From: CAVQFC01 sp036497895
GTDB lineage: Bacteria > Acidobacteriota > Vicinamibacteria > Vicinamibacterales > CAVVIG01
Reading direction: 5' to 3'
Length of the DNA: 49,583 nucleotides
Assembly: GCA_036497895.1 (NCBI GenBank)
Contig: DASXIR010000235.1
Location: forward strand, 1 to 49,583
The notes below the pieces were generated by a model. That model was given only the letters and a program-made list of their open reading frames with translations. It was not told the DNA's origin and did not search any database. Both the position numbers and the translations under genes were made by a program. Within the stretch, counting starts at the first letter, position 1; each line of letters opens with the position of its first letter. Positions 8,459 to 17,084 of this stretch are shown here, piece by piece.

Positions 8459-10864
8459 CTACCACCGCACCTGCATGTAGCCGCCGAAGAGCACCCCGGG
8501 ATTGTTGGTCAGCTCGCCGAAGCGCGCCGAGCCAACGACCGCGATCACGTCGCGCGGATTGAAGTGGTTGGTCAGGTTGAACACCTGCAGACCCAGATCG
8601 AGGCTGTGGTTGAGCGCCTCGAAAGTCTTGAACGTCGTCAAGTCCACCGAAAAATATGTGGGCAGGCGCTGGCTGTTCGGAATGCCGACGTAGTGCCGGT
8701 ATTCGTCCTGCAGCGAATACGGGAAACCGCTGCGCCAGTCGACCGCGGGCGACATCACGATCCGGTACGGCAACGGCAGCGTCGACCATGCGCGCAAACG
8801 ATTGGGCACGCTGTACGCCGCCGGCGCCTGGCCTGCCGGTTCGATGTACGGGGTATCGAGATTGGTGAACATCGTGCCGAAGTCGTTCACCTCGGCGTTC
8901 GTCGTCGAATGGACGTAGCTGACGAACATCAGCGCATCGGGGCGCCAGGTCTGGCGCACTGACACCTGAAGCTCACGATACTGACTCGTACCGGTGCTCG
9001 CAAGCACCACCTGTCGCGGGTTGACAGTCACCGTCGGAAGGTCGGAGCTGTTGCGAACGCGCACGGCCGCCTGCGCGTCGAGCCCCGGCCGGATGACGTG
9101 CTCGAGTTCGAGCGCGTACCCGATCGAGCTTGGCAGTTTGATCTCCTCGGAAACAAACACGTTCGTGACCGCGCCAATCAGGGAGCCCGTCGCCGGATCG
9201 AACGAACGATCGAGACGAGCCGGGAACTGCGCAAAAGCGGTCGCGCCGAGCGGTGCGCGGCCGACGAACCGTCCGGCGCTGGCCTTGAACGTGGTCGCGC
9301 CCGACTCGTTCAACAGGTAGCGCAAGCCCAGTCGCGGTGACGGCGCCGTTGGCGTGAACCGCTCGTACCAGTCGAGTCGCAAATCGAGATCGAGCTGAAG
9401 CCGAGACGACAAATCCCAGAGGTCGCGGAAACCGGCGCCGCCCTTGGTGTCGCTCGCTTCGAGCGGGCGACTCATCGGCATGAAGTCGATCGAACGGGTC
9501 AGCCGACCCAGGTCGTCTTCGATCCGGATCATCTGATGGTTCATGGCACTCGACATGTCCCGCAACTGCAGATCGCCGCTCATCGAGAGCGTGTGCGTGC
9601 CCCAGCCGGAGATGCCCGACCGGTCCCAGGCAATCGACGCGGAACGGCGCATCCCGCTGGTATCCACGTCGGAAAACCAGTTCTGCTGCCAGCCATCGGG
9701 CCGCAGGATCGCCGGACCAGCACCGGAAGGTGTGATCGTCGTGTCGTGGTTCATGATGCCGACACGAAGCGTCAGCAGATCTCTCGGGCTGAGCACGATT
9801 CGATCGATGATGCCGCCGAACAGATCTCGCGTGCCGACGTCGGGCGCCGCCGCCGGTTGCAGCAGCGGACTCAGGCCCGAGTACGACGTGTTGGCTGGAA
9901 GATACAACGCCTCGAACGTGATGGTGTTGCGCGGCGACAGATCAGCGTCGACGCGGACGAACGACGTCACTCCGACCGCGCCGGCAGCAGGTGTCCCACC
10001 CGAGTTGGTGACGCCTGGAACCGGCACGCGCTCGAAGTTCAGTTCGGCGGACGCGAAAAATCGGGCGTGACTGCCCAGCCGGCCGCTGACGTAGGCTCGC
10101 GGATAGAACGCTTCGATCCGGCCGAGCCCGTACCGCGCGTTCAACCGCGGGCGCGGGATGAATCCCTGCAGGCCGCCCGTGAACGCGCCGGAGCCGGCGG
10201 TGGTCTCAATCGACGCCATCGAACCCAGTACGCCGCTGAACGTCGCTGAAATCGGATCGCGGACCACCGCCATGCCCTTGACGCTCTCGTTCGGGAGGTC
10301 GATTACGGTCGTCAGCGTCACCGGATCCGTGACGTCGAAGCCGTCGATCCAGAGCGACGATTCGTGCGGCCTGGTGCCGCCGATCCGAAGCAGGCCGTCG
10401 GTGCCGCGGACGACCGCTGGCAGCAGCGGCAGCGACTGCAGGATGCGCGGCCTCGGCGCCGGCAGCCGCATCGCCAGCGGCGCGGTCATCGTGCTGCCGA
10501 GATGTTCCATCGACGACCCCGACGACATCAGTGCGTCGCCGACGACCTCGGTAATCTCGCTGGCGTGCGCGAGCGGCAGCACGATATGACGCGCGGCACT
10601 GAGCGGCACGCGGATGGTCTCGAACCCCTCGAGCGTCAGTACGACGACATCGTCGGCGGCGCCATCCGTCAGGGTGAACCCGCCGTCTGCTTCCGTGGTG
10701 AGGCTCTGGAGGATGTTGCTGCCGTGATACAAATCGACGCGGACACCCGGCAGCGGCAGGCCGGTCTGGTCGACGACCATGCCGCGAATACCCTGCGCGG
10801 CTAGAGACACCGAGATCGACGTCAGCGTCAGCAGAACGCCGACCAACCGCGCGAAGCGCGCCAA
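8459..10864 (-). CDS. Oar-like TonB-dependent receptor
   Basis: Outer-membrane TonB-dependent transporter of 801 residues. The start is TTG at 10864, preceded at good spacing by AGGAG. A signal peptide (to SLAAQ, about residue 23) is followed by a carboxypeptidase regulatory-like beta-sandwich (GIRGMVVDQTGLPLPGVRVD, about 25-100), a plug domain (RIGGTRPHESSLWIDGFDVTDP around 165-185) and a long beta-barrel rich in alternating aromatic and Arg residues, ending in the outer-membrane-type terminus YMQVRW. This architecture is the Oar/CarboxypepD_reg group abundant in Acidobacteria; the ligand is unknown. It follows the Tat-exported aminotransferase by 45 bases on the same strand, so the two may share a transcript. 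Confidence 0.85.
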   Translation of the reverse strand: MARFARLVGVLLTLTSISVSLAAQGIRGMVVDQTGLPLPGVRVDLYHGSNILQSLTTEADGGFTLTDGAADDVVVLTLEGFETIRVPLSAARHIVLPLAHASEITEVVGDALMSSGSSMEHLGSTMTAPLAMRLPAPRPRILQSLPLLPAVVRGTDGLLRIGGTRPHESSLWIDGFDVTDPVTLTTVIDLPNESVKGMAVVRDPISATFSGVLGSMASIETTAGSGAFTGGLQGFIPRPRLNARYGLGRIEAFYPRAYVSGRLGSHARFFASAELNFERVPVPGVTNSGGTPAAGAVGVTSFVRVDADLSPRNTITFEALYLPANTSYSGLSPLLQPAAAPDVGTRDLFGGIIDRIVLSPRDLLTLRVGIMNHDTTITPSGAGPAILRPDGWQQNWFSDVDTSGMRRSASIAWDRSGISGWGTHTLSMSGDLQLRDMSSAMNHQMIRIEDDLGRLTRSIDFMPMSRPLEASDTKGGAGFRDLWDLSSRLQLDLDLRLDWYERFTPTAPSPRLGLRYLLNESGATTFKASAGRFVGRAPLGATAFAQFPARLDRSFDPATGSLIGAVTNVFVSEEIKLPSSIGYALELEHVIRPGLDAQAAVRVRNSSDLPTVTVNPRQVVLASTGTSQYRELQVSVRQTWRPDALMFVSYVHSTTNAEVNDFGTMFTNLDTPYIEPAGQAPAAYSVPNRLRAWSTLPLPYRIVMSPAVDWRSGFPYSLQDEYRHYVGIPNSQRLPTYFSVDLTTFKTFEALNHSLDLGLQVFNLTNHFNPRDVIAVVGSARFGELTNNPGVLFGGYMQVRW

Positions 10865-10909
10865 TGGTCTCCTGTCAGAAATCGAAGAAGCGGAGGCGCG
10901 ATTATATCG

Positions 10910-12274
10910 TCAGGCGTCGAGCCCGCGCGCAAGATTATTGAGCGCGAGTTCCAGGGTCTTCCGCGAGGTGGCGATGTTCATGCGCATGTGATTCTGCCCG
11001 CCGTCGCCGAAGGTCGCGCCGGCCGACATCTGTACCTTCGCGGTCTTGACGAAATGCCGTTCGATCATCTGTTCCGGCGTCAGCGGCCGCTGCGATCCAC
11101 GGTCCTTGTTGGCTTCTGCCGCCAGCGCCGTCGAATTAATCTTGCGGGCCACGCCGCTCACATCCAGCCAGGTCAGATAGGTGCCCTGCGCCTTGACCAC
11201 CTTGATCGACGGGATGTTGGCCTTGATGAACGATTCGACGTAGTCGTGATTGCCGTCGATGTAGTCCACCAGCTGATTCAGCCACGGTTCGCCGCCCTCG
11301 TAGGCCGCGCGGTTCGCCACCATCCCGAGCGTCGTCAGATCGGGCCGATTGTGGGCCTTGATCCGGTTGATGTAGTCCATGTTGTCGGAGAAAAACCACG
11401 CGGTCTTCATCGCTGCCAGGCCGAACGACTTGCTCGCCGCCTTGAAGGTGATGCTGTTGTCGACGACCGCCTTGTTCGGCAGGCTCGCGAACGGCGTGTA
11501 CTTATGGCCTTTGGTGACGAAGTCGCAATGGATTTCGTCGGCGAACACGACGACGCGGCGGCGCAGGCAGATCTCGCCGAGCCGCATGAGGTCCTCGGGC
11601 GACCAGCAGTTGCCGGTCGGGTTCTGCGGATTGCAGAGGAGATACGCATTCGTATCGTGACTGATACGGCGCTCGAAATCCTCGAAGTCGATCGAAAACC
11701 GGCCGTCCACGAGCTTGAGCGGGTTCTGCTCCGGCACGATGCCGGTGAACGTGAAGTCGCCGAAGAAACCGTTGTACACCGGCGAGTTGATCAGAATCTT
11801 GCTGCCGCGCGGGCAGAACGCCTGCATCGCCGCGACCAGACCGGGATGGACGCCGGTCGTGATGACCAGCGATTCCGGGTTGATGGTGAGGCCGTAGCGC
11901 TTCTTGTTCCAGTTGATCACCGCTTCGTTGAACGAGGCCGGCCATTCGAGGTAGCCCCAGTTCTCGTGCTGCATCCGCTCGTGCAGCGCCCGGGTAATGA
12001 CCGGCGCGGCGCGAAAGTCCATGTCGGCGATGCCCATCCCGGCCTGAATGTTTTCCTTGCCGTAGATGCGGATCTGCGCGTCCCAGCGCGTGCAGTCGGT
12101 GCCGATGCGGTCGAAGGGTGTATCGAAGTCGAAAGGTCCGTTCACGCTCGCGTCAGCGGCGGCCATGTCGGCCGCGGCCGCGAGTCCAGAGCCGCCGGAC
12201 ACGGCGCCGGCAACGGCTGTCATCCCCGCAGTGGTGAGAAACGATCGGCGGTTCAACCCGTCATGTTGTGGCAT
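10910..12274 (-). CDS. Tat-exported PLP aminotransferase, class I/II (MalY/PatB-like)
   Basis: Fold-type I PLP enzyme of 454 residues with a twin-arginine signal (LNRRSFLTTAG, residues about 7-17) followed by an Ala/Gly-rich hydrophobic stretch. The aminotransferase body has the MalY/PatB-type opening (GIADMDFRAAPVITRAL), the NPQNPTG loop, the cofactor-contacting DEIHCDF and the Schiff-base Lys in SFKAASKSFGL (about residue 282), plus the C-terminal Arg region (NHMRMNIATSRKTLE). Family members act as C-S lyases or as histidinol-phosphate-type aminotransferases; the reaction here is open. Export of a folded PLP protein to the periplasm is unusual. A ribosome site (GAGG) precedes the ATG. It lies upstream of the Oar-like receptor on the same strand. 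Confidence 0.85.
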   Translation of the reverse strand: MPQHDGLNRRSFLTTAGMTAVAGAVSGGSGLAAAADMAAADASVNGPFDFDTPFDRIGTDCTRWDAQIRIYGKENIQAGMGIADMDFRAAPVITRALHERMQHENWGYLEWPASFNEAVINWNKKRYGLTINPESLVITTGVHPGLVAAMQAFCPRGSKILINSPVYNGFFGDFTFTGIVPEQNPLKLVDGRFSIDFEDFERRISHDTNAYLLCNPQNPTGNCWSPEDLMRLGEICLRRRVVVFADEIHCDFVTKGHKYTPFASLPNKAVVDNSITFKAASKSFGLAAMKTAWFFSDNMDYINRIKAHNRPDLTTLGMVANRAAYEGGEPWLNQLVDYIDGNHDYVESFIKANIPSIKVVKAQGTYLTWLDVSGVARKINSTALAAEANKDRGSQRPLTPEQMIERHFVKTAKVQMSAGATFGDGGQNHMRMNIATSRKTLELALNNLARGLDA

Positions 12275-12343
12275 GGAGTGACCTCATGATGCGGTTGGGT
12301 CGGTCGTTCAAAGGCGAGGGTCGCCCGGAACGGGCTCATCCTA

Positions 12344-12349
12344 TACGAT
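12344..12349 (+). promoter_or_regulatory. Putative -10 box for the amidase gene (leaderless)
   Basis: TACGAT (overlapping TATACG at 12342-12347) ends 7 bases before the ATG at 12357. This favours that start over the in-frame ATG at 12348, which overlaps the box. No clear -35 is seen. Confidence 0.35.
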
Positions 12350-12356
12350 GACGGCC

Positions 12357-14828
12357 ATGCGACGAGGACTTTTCGCACTCAGCCTGATCGGGGCGCTGAC
12401 GCTGACCGCGCTGAAGATTGAAGCGCTGGCGAGACTCCCCTCTCTCGACGGACAGTTCTGGGACATCCAGGACACGTCAACCTGGGCGCAGGACAGCGGC
12501 GGCATCGCCACCGGTGGCCGCGCCAACCCCTTCAACGGTTTCGGCTACTTGAAATTGCGGGTGCGGACACCTGCAGGAGCCACGATCGTCGCCAACGAAT
12601 ACTTGCGCGGCTTCGGCCTGGCACGCGATCAGGGCGAGCGTCTCGATTCGCTCACCCCCGTCCTGACCGGGCCGATCGTCGTCGCGCGTGGAATTTACGC
12701 TCCGAAGAACTCCAACTACTTGCGATATGTCGATCGCTTCACGAACACCGCGGCGGAGCCGCGGCTGGTCGACGTCGCCTGGGGCGGCGCGGCCGGTTCG
12801 TTCGAGGATGGCGGACCCGTAACCGTCGCGACCTCGTCCAACGGCGATCGCTCCATCGATCTCACCGACTCGTTCGTCACCGTCATGCAGAATGCAAGAC
12901 GCGTGGCCGACCCGAGCCGCGGGCCGTCCGGCCATGGACCGTCGGCACACGTCCTCGGTTCGCGCGCCGGCGGACTGCTCAGCGCCATCGGCGATATGTA
13001 CGCGAATCCGTTCATCGACAAATGGCCGGGATTCGACCCGGCGCATATCGGCTACGTGTTCACGCTGACGATTGCGCCGAACCAGACGGTTGCGTTGATG
13101 ACCTTCGTCGTCAAGGGGCTGAGCGAAGTCTACGATCCACGCGGCGGTTTCCCGGTTGCCGTCACCAACGGCATCGTTGCGCCGAAATACTCGGCGCAGT
13201 ACACGGGCGCCGATGCGAAAATTCCAGCTGCCGGTTCGGAAATCGCGGTCGTGACCGCGGTCGCCAGGCAATTGGTCGCCGAGCCTGATGTTCGCGGTCT
13301 CACGCCCAGGCAGCGGGCCGAGATCGCAAACTGGCGCCTTTCGCCGACCTCGCCAGCCTCGACCTTTTCGGTTGCCGAGAAGACCGCACCACAGATCGAG
13401 GACGCGTTGACGCGCGAGGAAATCACGTCGGAGGACGCCGTCGACGAATACCTGCGGCGACAGACGATCTTCGACCGCCACGGTCCGACCTTCCGCGCGA
13501 TGCTCGCGATGAATCGGTCGGTGTACGTCGAAGCACGCCAGCTCGACACCGAACGGCGAACGGGCCATACCCGCGGTCCGCTGCACGGCATTCCGATCGT
13601 CTTCAAGGACAACATCGACGTGCGCGGTCTGCCGACAACGGGCGGCTCGCTGGCGCTGGTCAACCACCGCCCGACGCGCGACTCGCACGTCGCCGACGGA
13701 ATGCGTCGTGCCGGCGCGCTCGTCCTGGGTAAAACCAATCTCGACGAGTTCCCGTTCGGCGACTTCGGCATCAGCAGCGTCGCCGGCACCATCGGCAATG
13801 CGTTCGATCCGACGTTGAGCACGGCTGGGTCGAGCGGTGGCACTGCGGTCGCCGTTTCCACCAGTCTGGCGACGCTGGGTTTCGGCACCGACACCTGCAA
13901 CTCACTCTCGAACCCGGCCTCGTTCGCGTCGCTCGCGACCATCCGCACAACCCGAGGCCTGACCAGCCGCGCCGGCGTCATGCCACTCAACACCTACAAC
14001 GACGCCGTTGGTCCGATCGCGAAGTCGGTCCGCGAACTGGCGCTGGTCCTCGATGCGGTGACCGGACCGGATCCCGACGACGAGGCTACGGCTCAGGAAG
14101 GATCGATGATCGGTGCAGGCTTCACGACGGGGCTGAACACCGCGGCGCTGAAAGGTGCGCGCATCGGCCTCATGCGTCAGCTGTTCGTCGGCGTCACTGG
14201 AGAACGCGAGGCCGCGGCCGCCATGGAACAGGTGATTGGCGAGTTGCGGACGGCGGGCGCGACGGTTGTCGACGTGTCGGTTCCGGATCTCGACGCGGAG
14301 TACCGCCTCGCGCGCGGCAGTGCGCCAGGGTCGTTGAAAGAAGCATGGAGCGCGTATCTGCGGCGTGGCGCTGCACCGGGCGAACCGGCGACGACACTCG
14401 AGCAACTGCTGGCATCAGGCCTGTTGGCGCCGGCGAGCGCACGCCGATTCGAAGATGCGCTCGGTCCGGTGCCGGCCGGCGACGAGTTGCGCAAGGCCAC
14501 CGGTGCATTCGTGGCCGCGCGCGAGCGCTTTCGGCGGCAGTTCGAGGATCCGATGGAACGCGATCATCTCGACGTGCTCATCTACCCCGCTAATCAGGCC
14601 CGCCCGGCGACGCACGAAGGCGGCCTCGCGCGGTACGGCGAAGAACCGGGCACGTGCGAAGAGAGTGCGATGACCGGCTTGCCGCAGGTCACTGTCCCTG
14701 GCGGGTTTCTCGGCGGTAAGTATCCGTTCGGCGTCTCGTTTCTCGGCCGGCTGTGGGCCGATCGCAAGGTGCTCGCGCTGGCCTTTGCCTACGAACAGGC
14801 GACGCACCATCGTCGAGCGCCGCAATAG
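12357..14828 (+). CDS. Secreted amidase (amidase-signature family) with large N-terminal extension
   Basis: An 823-residue protein with a signal peptide (MRRGLFALSLIGALTL..., cleavage near ALA) and two parts. Residues about 25-320 form an extension I do not recognise, beta-rich by appearance, with VANEYLRGFGLARDQGE and ANPFIDKWPGFDPAHIGYVF. Residues about 330-823 are an amidase-signature hydrolase: catalytic Lys417 in VFKDNIDVRG, the cis-Ser in AGSSGGTAVAV (about 492-493) and nucleophile Ser516 in GTDTCNSLSNPAS. That loop departs from the usual GTDTGGSIRxPA, so substrate choice may differ. The likely reaction is hydrolysis of a periplasmic amide. An alternative start is ATG 12348. It is divergent from the aminotransferase and convergent with the lipocalin gene 40 bases on. 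Confidence 0.85.
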   Translation: MRRGLFALSLIGALTLTALKIEALARLPSLDGQFWDIQDTSTWAQDSGGIATGGRANPFNGFGYLKLRVRTPAGATIVANEYLRGFGLARDQGERLDSLTPVLTGPIVVARGIYAPKNSNYLRYVDRFTNTAAEPRLVDVAWGGAAGSFEDGGPVTVATSSNGDRSIDLTDSFVTVMQNARRVADPSRGPSGHGPSAHVLGSRAGGLLSAIGDMYANPFIDKWPGFDPAHIGYVFTLTIAPNQTVALMTFVVKGLSEVYDPRGGFPVAVTNGIVAPKYSAQYTGADAKIPAAGSEIAVVTAVARQLVAEPDVRGLTPRQRAEIANWRLSPTSPASTFSVAEKTAPQIEDALTREEITSEDAVDEYLRRQTIFDRHGPTFRAMLAMNRSVYVEARQLDTERRTGHTRGPLHGIPIVFKDNIDVRGLPTTGGSLALVNHRPTRDSHVADGMRRAGALVLGKTNLDEFPFGDFGISSVAGTIGNAFDPTLSTAGSSGGTAVAVSTSLATLGFGTDTCNSLSNPASFASLATIRTTRGLTSRAGVMPLNTYNDAVGPIAKSVRELALVLDAVTGPDPDDEATAQEGSMIGAGFTTGLNTAALKGARIGLMRQLFVGVTGEREAAAAMEQVIGELRTAGATVVDVSVPDLDAEYRLARGSAPGSLKEAWSAYLRRGAAPGEPATTLEQLLASGLLAPASARRFEDALGPVPAGDELRKATGAFVAARERFRRQFEDPMERDHLDVLIYPANQARPATHEGGLARYGEEPGTCEESAMTGLPQVTVPGGFLGGKYPFGVSFLGRLWADRKVLALAFAYEQATHHRRAPQ

Positions 14829-14868
14829 TTCGACGCCCGGAAAAAGAACACCGAGATCGAATCCTAGG

Positions 14869-16236
14869 TCAGCGGCCCCGAAATGTCTCGGCGGCGCCCT
14901 GGGCCGTGAAATCGACCGTCTTGCCGCCGGCCCGACCGGTGACGTGATAGCGCGCGTTCAGCTGCAGAAAGTCCGGCCCGTTCGCGAGCCCGCCACCCGG
15001 CGTCACGATCGCGTCTTCCACCGCAATGTCGAATGTGAGATCGAGTTCGCCACCGCGTCCGGTGACGAGAATGCGCTGCGGCCGGCCGGTTGACGGATCG
15101 TCGGTCTCGTCGATGCGGACGCGGGCCGCGTATCCGACCGGACCGTCCGCGCCCAGCGCGACCAGTACGCCGGGAATGCGCTCCGGGTCGGCAGCATCAG
15201 CCGGCGGATACACCCTCCCGTACACATACGACAGTCCGTCATGCTGAACCTGTCCCCAGCGCCACGACACGTCTTTCCAGAAGCCCCAGTTGTGATCGTG
15301 GTAGCCCTGTCCCGCCAGCTGTAACTGGCTGCCGCCGACAGACAACGACCCGCTCAACCCGCCCGATGTGACTGGAACGACATATCCCGACACCCACCCG
15401 CCGGCGCCGCGAATCGCGAGCGGCGCAAGCGACCGGCCGGGCATCGCCTCAATCATGATGTCGCCGGACGCACCGTCGAGATCGAGCGTCACGTGGTACC
15501 GCATGCCTTCGAGCCGGACCCGATTACGTCCCACCTGCATGTCCGGCGCCTCCGCCAGCAGGGCCTCGTCGCTCACGCTGTCGCTGGCGCTGTAGGTCGT
15601 CAGGTGACCGCCGCGATCGAGTTGCAGACGGACACCGACGGCCCGGCGTCCTTGAGCCTGCTTCGGGCCGGCGAGAAACGTCAGATAAAAACGGACGTCG
15701 CCGGATTGTCCCTTGAAATACAGCCACTCGGCCCACGATGCTGCACGAGCCGGTACGTCGGGCACCGGATGAAACCGATCCATGGCCCGCAGGACGCTGC
15801 CGGCGTCGAGCTTGGTCCACGCCGAGTCCGCCTCGCTGTCGGTCCACGCTGCCACGCTCGAGGTTTCGGGATCACCGAGCGCGCGTTCGAGGCTCGGAAT
15901 GCCGCTTCGTCCCAGCACGGGAATCACCTCGCCGTTGCGCACGAGGAACAAATCCGCACGCCGGTGTGGCGACGCGACTATCCGCCCGCCGCTCGAAGGA
16001 CCCGCATTCTTCAGCGCAGAGAGCACGAACCGCGCTGACGTCACCGGACCGCTCGTGCTGCTGACCACGAGATCACCGCCGCCTGCCAACGCGGGCGCGC
16101 GTGCCTGATCGAGCACCACTTCGCCGACGCCGAGCAAGGTCGCCATCACCGAGACGCCCAGACCGAACCCGACGCCAAGCATGGCGGACCGCACCGGATG
16201 CGCGACCAGTGTCTTCCAGGCCAGCTTCAGGATCAT
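14869..16236 (-). CDS. Membrane-anchored AttH/CrtC-like lipocalin with FtsX-type N-terminus
   Basis: A 455-residue protein. Residues 1-60 (LAWKTLVAHPVRSAMLGVGF, a membrane helix, then a GGGDLVV turn) look like the first transmembrane segment and start of the periplasmic loop of an FtsX/MacB-type permease. From about residue 165 it is an AttH/CrtC-like (hydroxyneurosporene-synthase-type lipocalin) domain: ASWAEWLYFKG replaces the usual EWWY, and GYHDHNWGFW at about 311-320 is the family hallmark. There are no further membrane helices. AttH-type proteins are known beside ABC exporters, and here two FtsX-type permeases and an ATPase lie directly upstream on the same strand. It probably acts in the periplasm on or with the exported, likely hydrophobic, molecule; a carotenoid role is not implied. 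Confidence 0.75.
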   Translation of the reverse strand: MILKLAWKTLVAHPVRSAMLGVGFGLGVSVMATLLGVGEVVLDQARAPALAGGGDLVVSSTSGPVTSARFVLSALKNAGPSSGGRIVASPHRRADLFLVRNGEVIPVLGRSGIPSLERALGDPETSSVAAWTDSEADSAWTKLDAGSVLRAMDRFHPVPDVPARAASWAEWLYFKGQSGDVRFYLTFLAGPKQAQGRRAVGVRLQLDRGGHLTTYSASDSVSDEALLAEAPDMQVGRNRVRLEGMRYHVTLDLDGASGDIMIEAMPGRSLAPLAIRGAGGWVSGYVVPVTSGGLSGSLSVGGSQLQLAGQGYHDHNWGFWKDVSWRWGQVQHDGLSYVYGRVYPPADAADPERIPGVLVALGADGPVGYAARVRIDETDDPSTGRPQRILVTGRGGELDLTFDIAVEDAIVTPGGGLANGPDFLQLNARYHVTGRAGGKTVDFTAQGAAETFRGR

Positions 16237-16261
16237 GACGTCTCAGAGTTCAAGCGTATTC

Positions 16262-16386
16262 CGCACCTCGCACCTCGCACCCCGCACTTCGCATCCGCAC
16301 CGCGCACCTCGCATCCGCACCGCGCACCTCGCACCCGCACCTCGCACCCGCACCTCGCACCCAGCACCTCGCACCCAGCACCTCGA
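16262..16386. repeat. Degenerate heptamer tandem array (GGTGCGA type on the minus strand)
   Basis: About 125 bases made almost wholly of 6-7-base units. Read on the minus (transcribed) strand the units are GGTGCGA, GGTGCTG, GGTGCGC, GGTGCGG and GATGCGA in mixed order. The array fills the gap between the ABC ATPase stop and the lipocalin gene within one operon. It carries no spacers and is not coding in a recognisable way. Units differ mainly in the last two bases while the GGTGC core is kept. Confidence 0.85.
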
Positions 16387-16388
16387 CG

Positions 16389-17084
16389 TCAGACGTCCCC
16401 ACCAACCAACCGTCCATCCGCCATGTTCAGCGTCCGCGCCGCTCTCGCGGCGATCGCGGCGTCGTGGGTGACCACGACCACGGCGGTGCCGTCGTGCTGG
16501 ACGCGGTCGAGCAGTGCGGCGATCTGATCGCCGGTGGCGCGATCGAGCTCTCCGGTCGGCTCATCGGCGAGCAGCAGGCGCGGACGGTTAGCCAGCGCGC
16601 GGGCGATGGCGACACGCTGCGCCTCGCCGCCGGACAATTGCGAAGGACGATGTGTCGCTCGATGCGAGAGGCCGACATACTCGAGCAACTCCGCCGTCCG
16701 CTCGCGGCGCTCTCGTCGTCCGGCGCCCGCCTCGGCCTGAGGCACTTCGATGTTTTCCGCCGCCGTCAGCATCGGCAGCAGGAAAAATCGCTGAAAGACG
16801 AACCCGATGCCGCGGAGGCGAATCGCGCTTCGTTCCGCGTCCGGTAACGCGCCGACCGATTGGCCGTCGAAGATCAGGGTGCCGCCGGTCGGTGTATCCA
16901 CGCACCCGAGGATGTGCAGCAGCGTGGATTTGCCGCACCCGGACGGACCACGAATCGCGAGATAGTCGCCGGCAGCGATTTGCATCGATACAGCGCGCAG
17001 GGCGTGGACCGGACCGGCGCCCATGGGAAAGGTCCGGGTCAGCCCGACCGCCTCGACCAGACGCGGCTGCTCCGCCGGCGTCAT
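16389..17084 (-). CDS. ABC transporter ATPase (LolD/MacB type)
   Basis: Nucleotide-binding subunit of 231 residues for the FtsX-type permeases upstream. Walker A GPSGCGKST, Q-loop (FVFQRFFLLP), signature LSGGEAQR, Walker B with LLLADEPTGELD and the H-loop VVVTHD are all intact. The TGELD D-loop and overall length match the LolD/MacB/FtsE class that powers export or lipoprotein release rather than import. The true start is ATG 17084, which overlaps the permease stop by 4 bases (ATGA); an upstream extension of the frame is not conserved in character. It is followed by the heptamer array and then the lipocalin gene. Confidence 0.92.
   Translation of the reverse strand: MTPAEQPRLVEAVGLTRTFPMGAGPVHALRAVSMQIAAGDYLAIRGPSGCGKSTLLHILGCVDTPTGGTLIFDGQSVGALPDAERSAIRLRGIGFVFQRFFLLPMLTAAENIEVPQAEAGAGRRERRERTAELLEYVGLSHRATHRPSQLSGGEAQRVAIARALANRPRLLLADEPTGELDRATGDQIAALLDRVQHDGTAVVVVTHDAAIAARAARTLNMADGRLVGGDV

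Noticed and set aside
10988..12289. A 433-codon open frame antisense to the aminotransferase gene
   Set aside because: High GC leaves long open frames opposite real genes. The translation is rich in Arg, His, Asp and Val with no domain, and the opposite strand has a complete PLP enzyme.
16262..16386. Possible CRISPR array in the 16 kb repeat
   Set aside because: Units are seven bases and directly adjacent, with no unique spacers and no cas genes.
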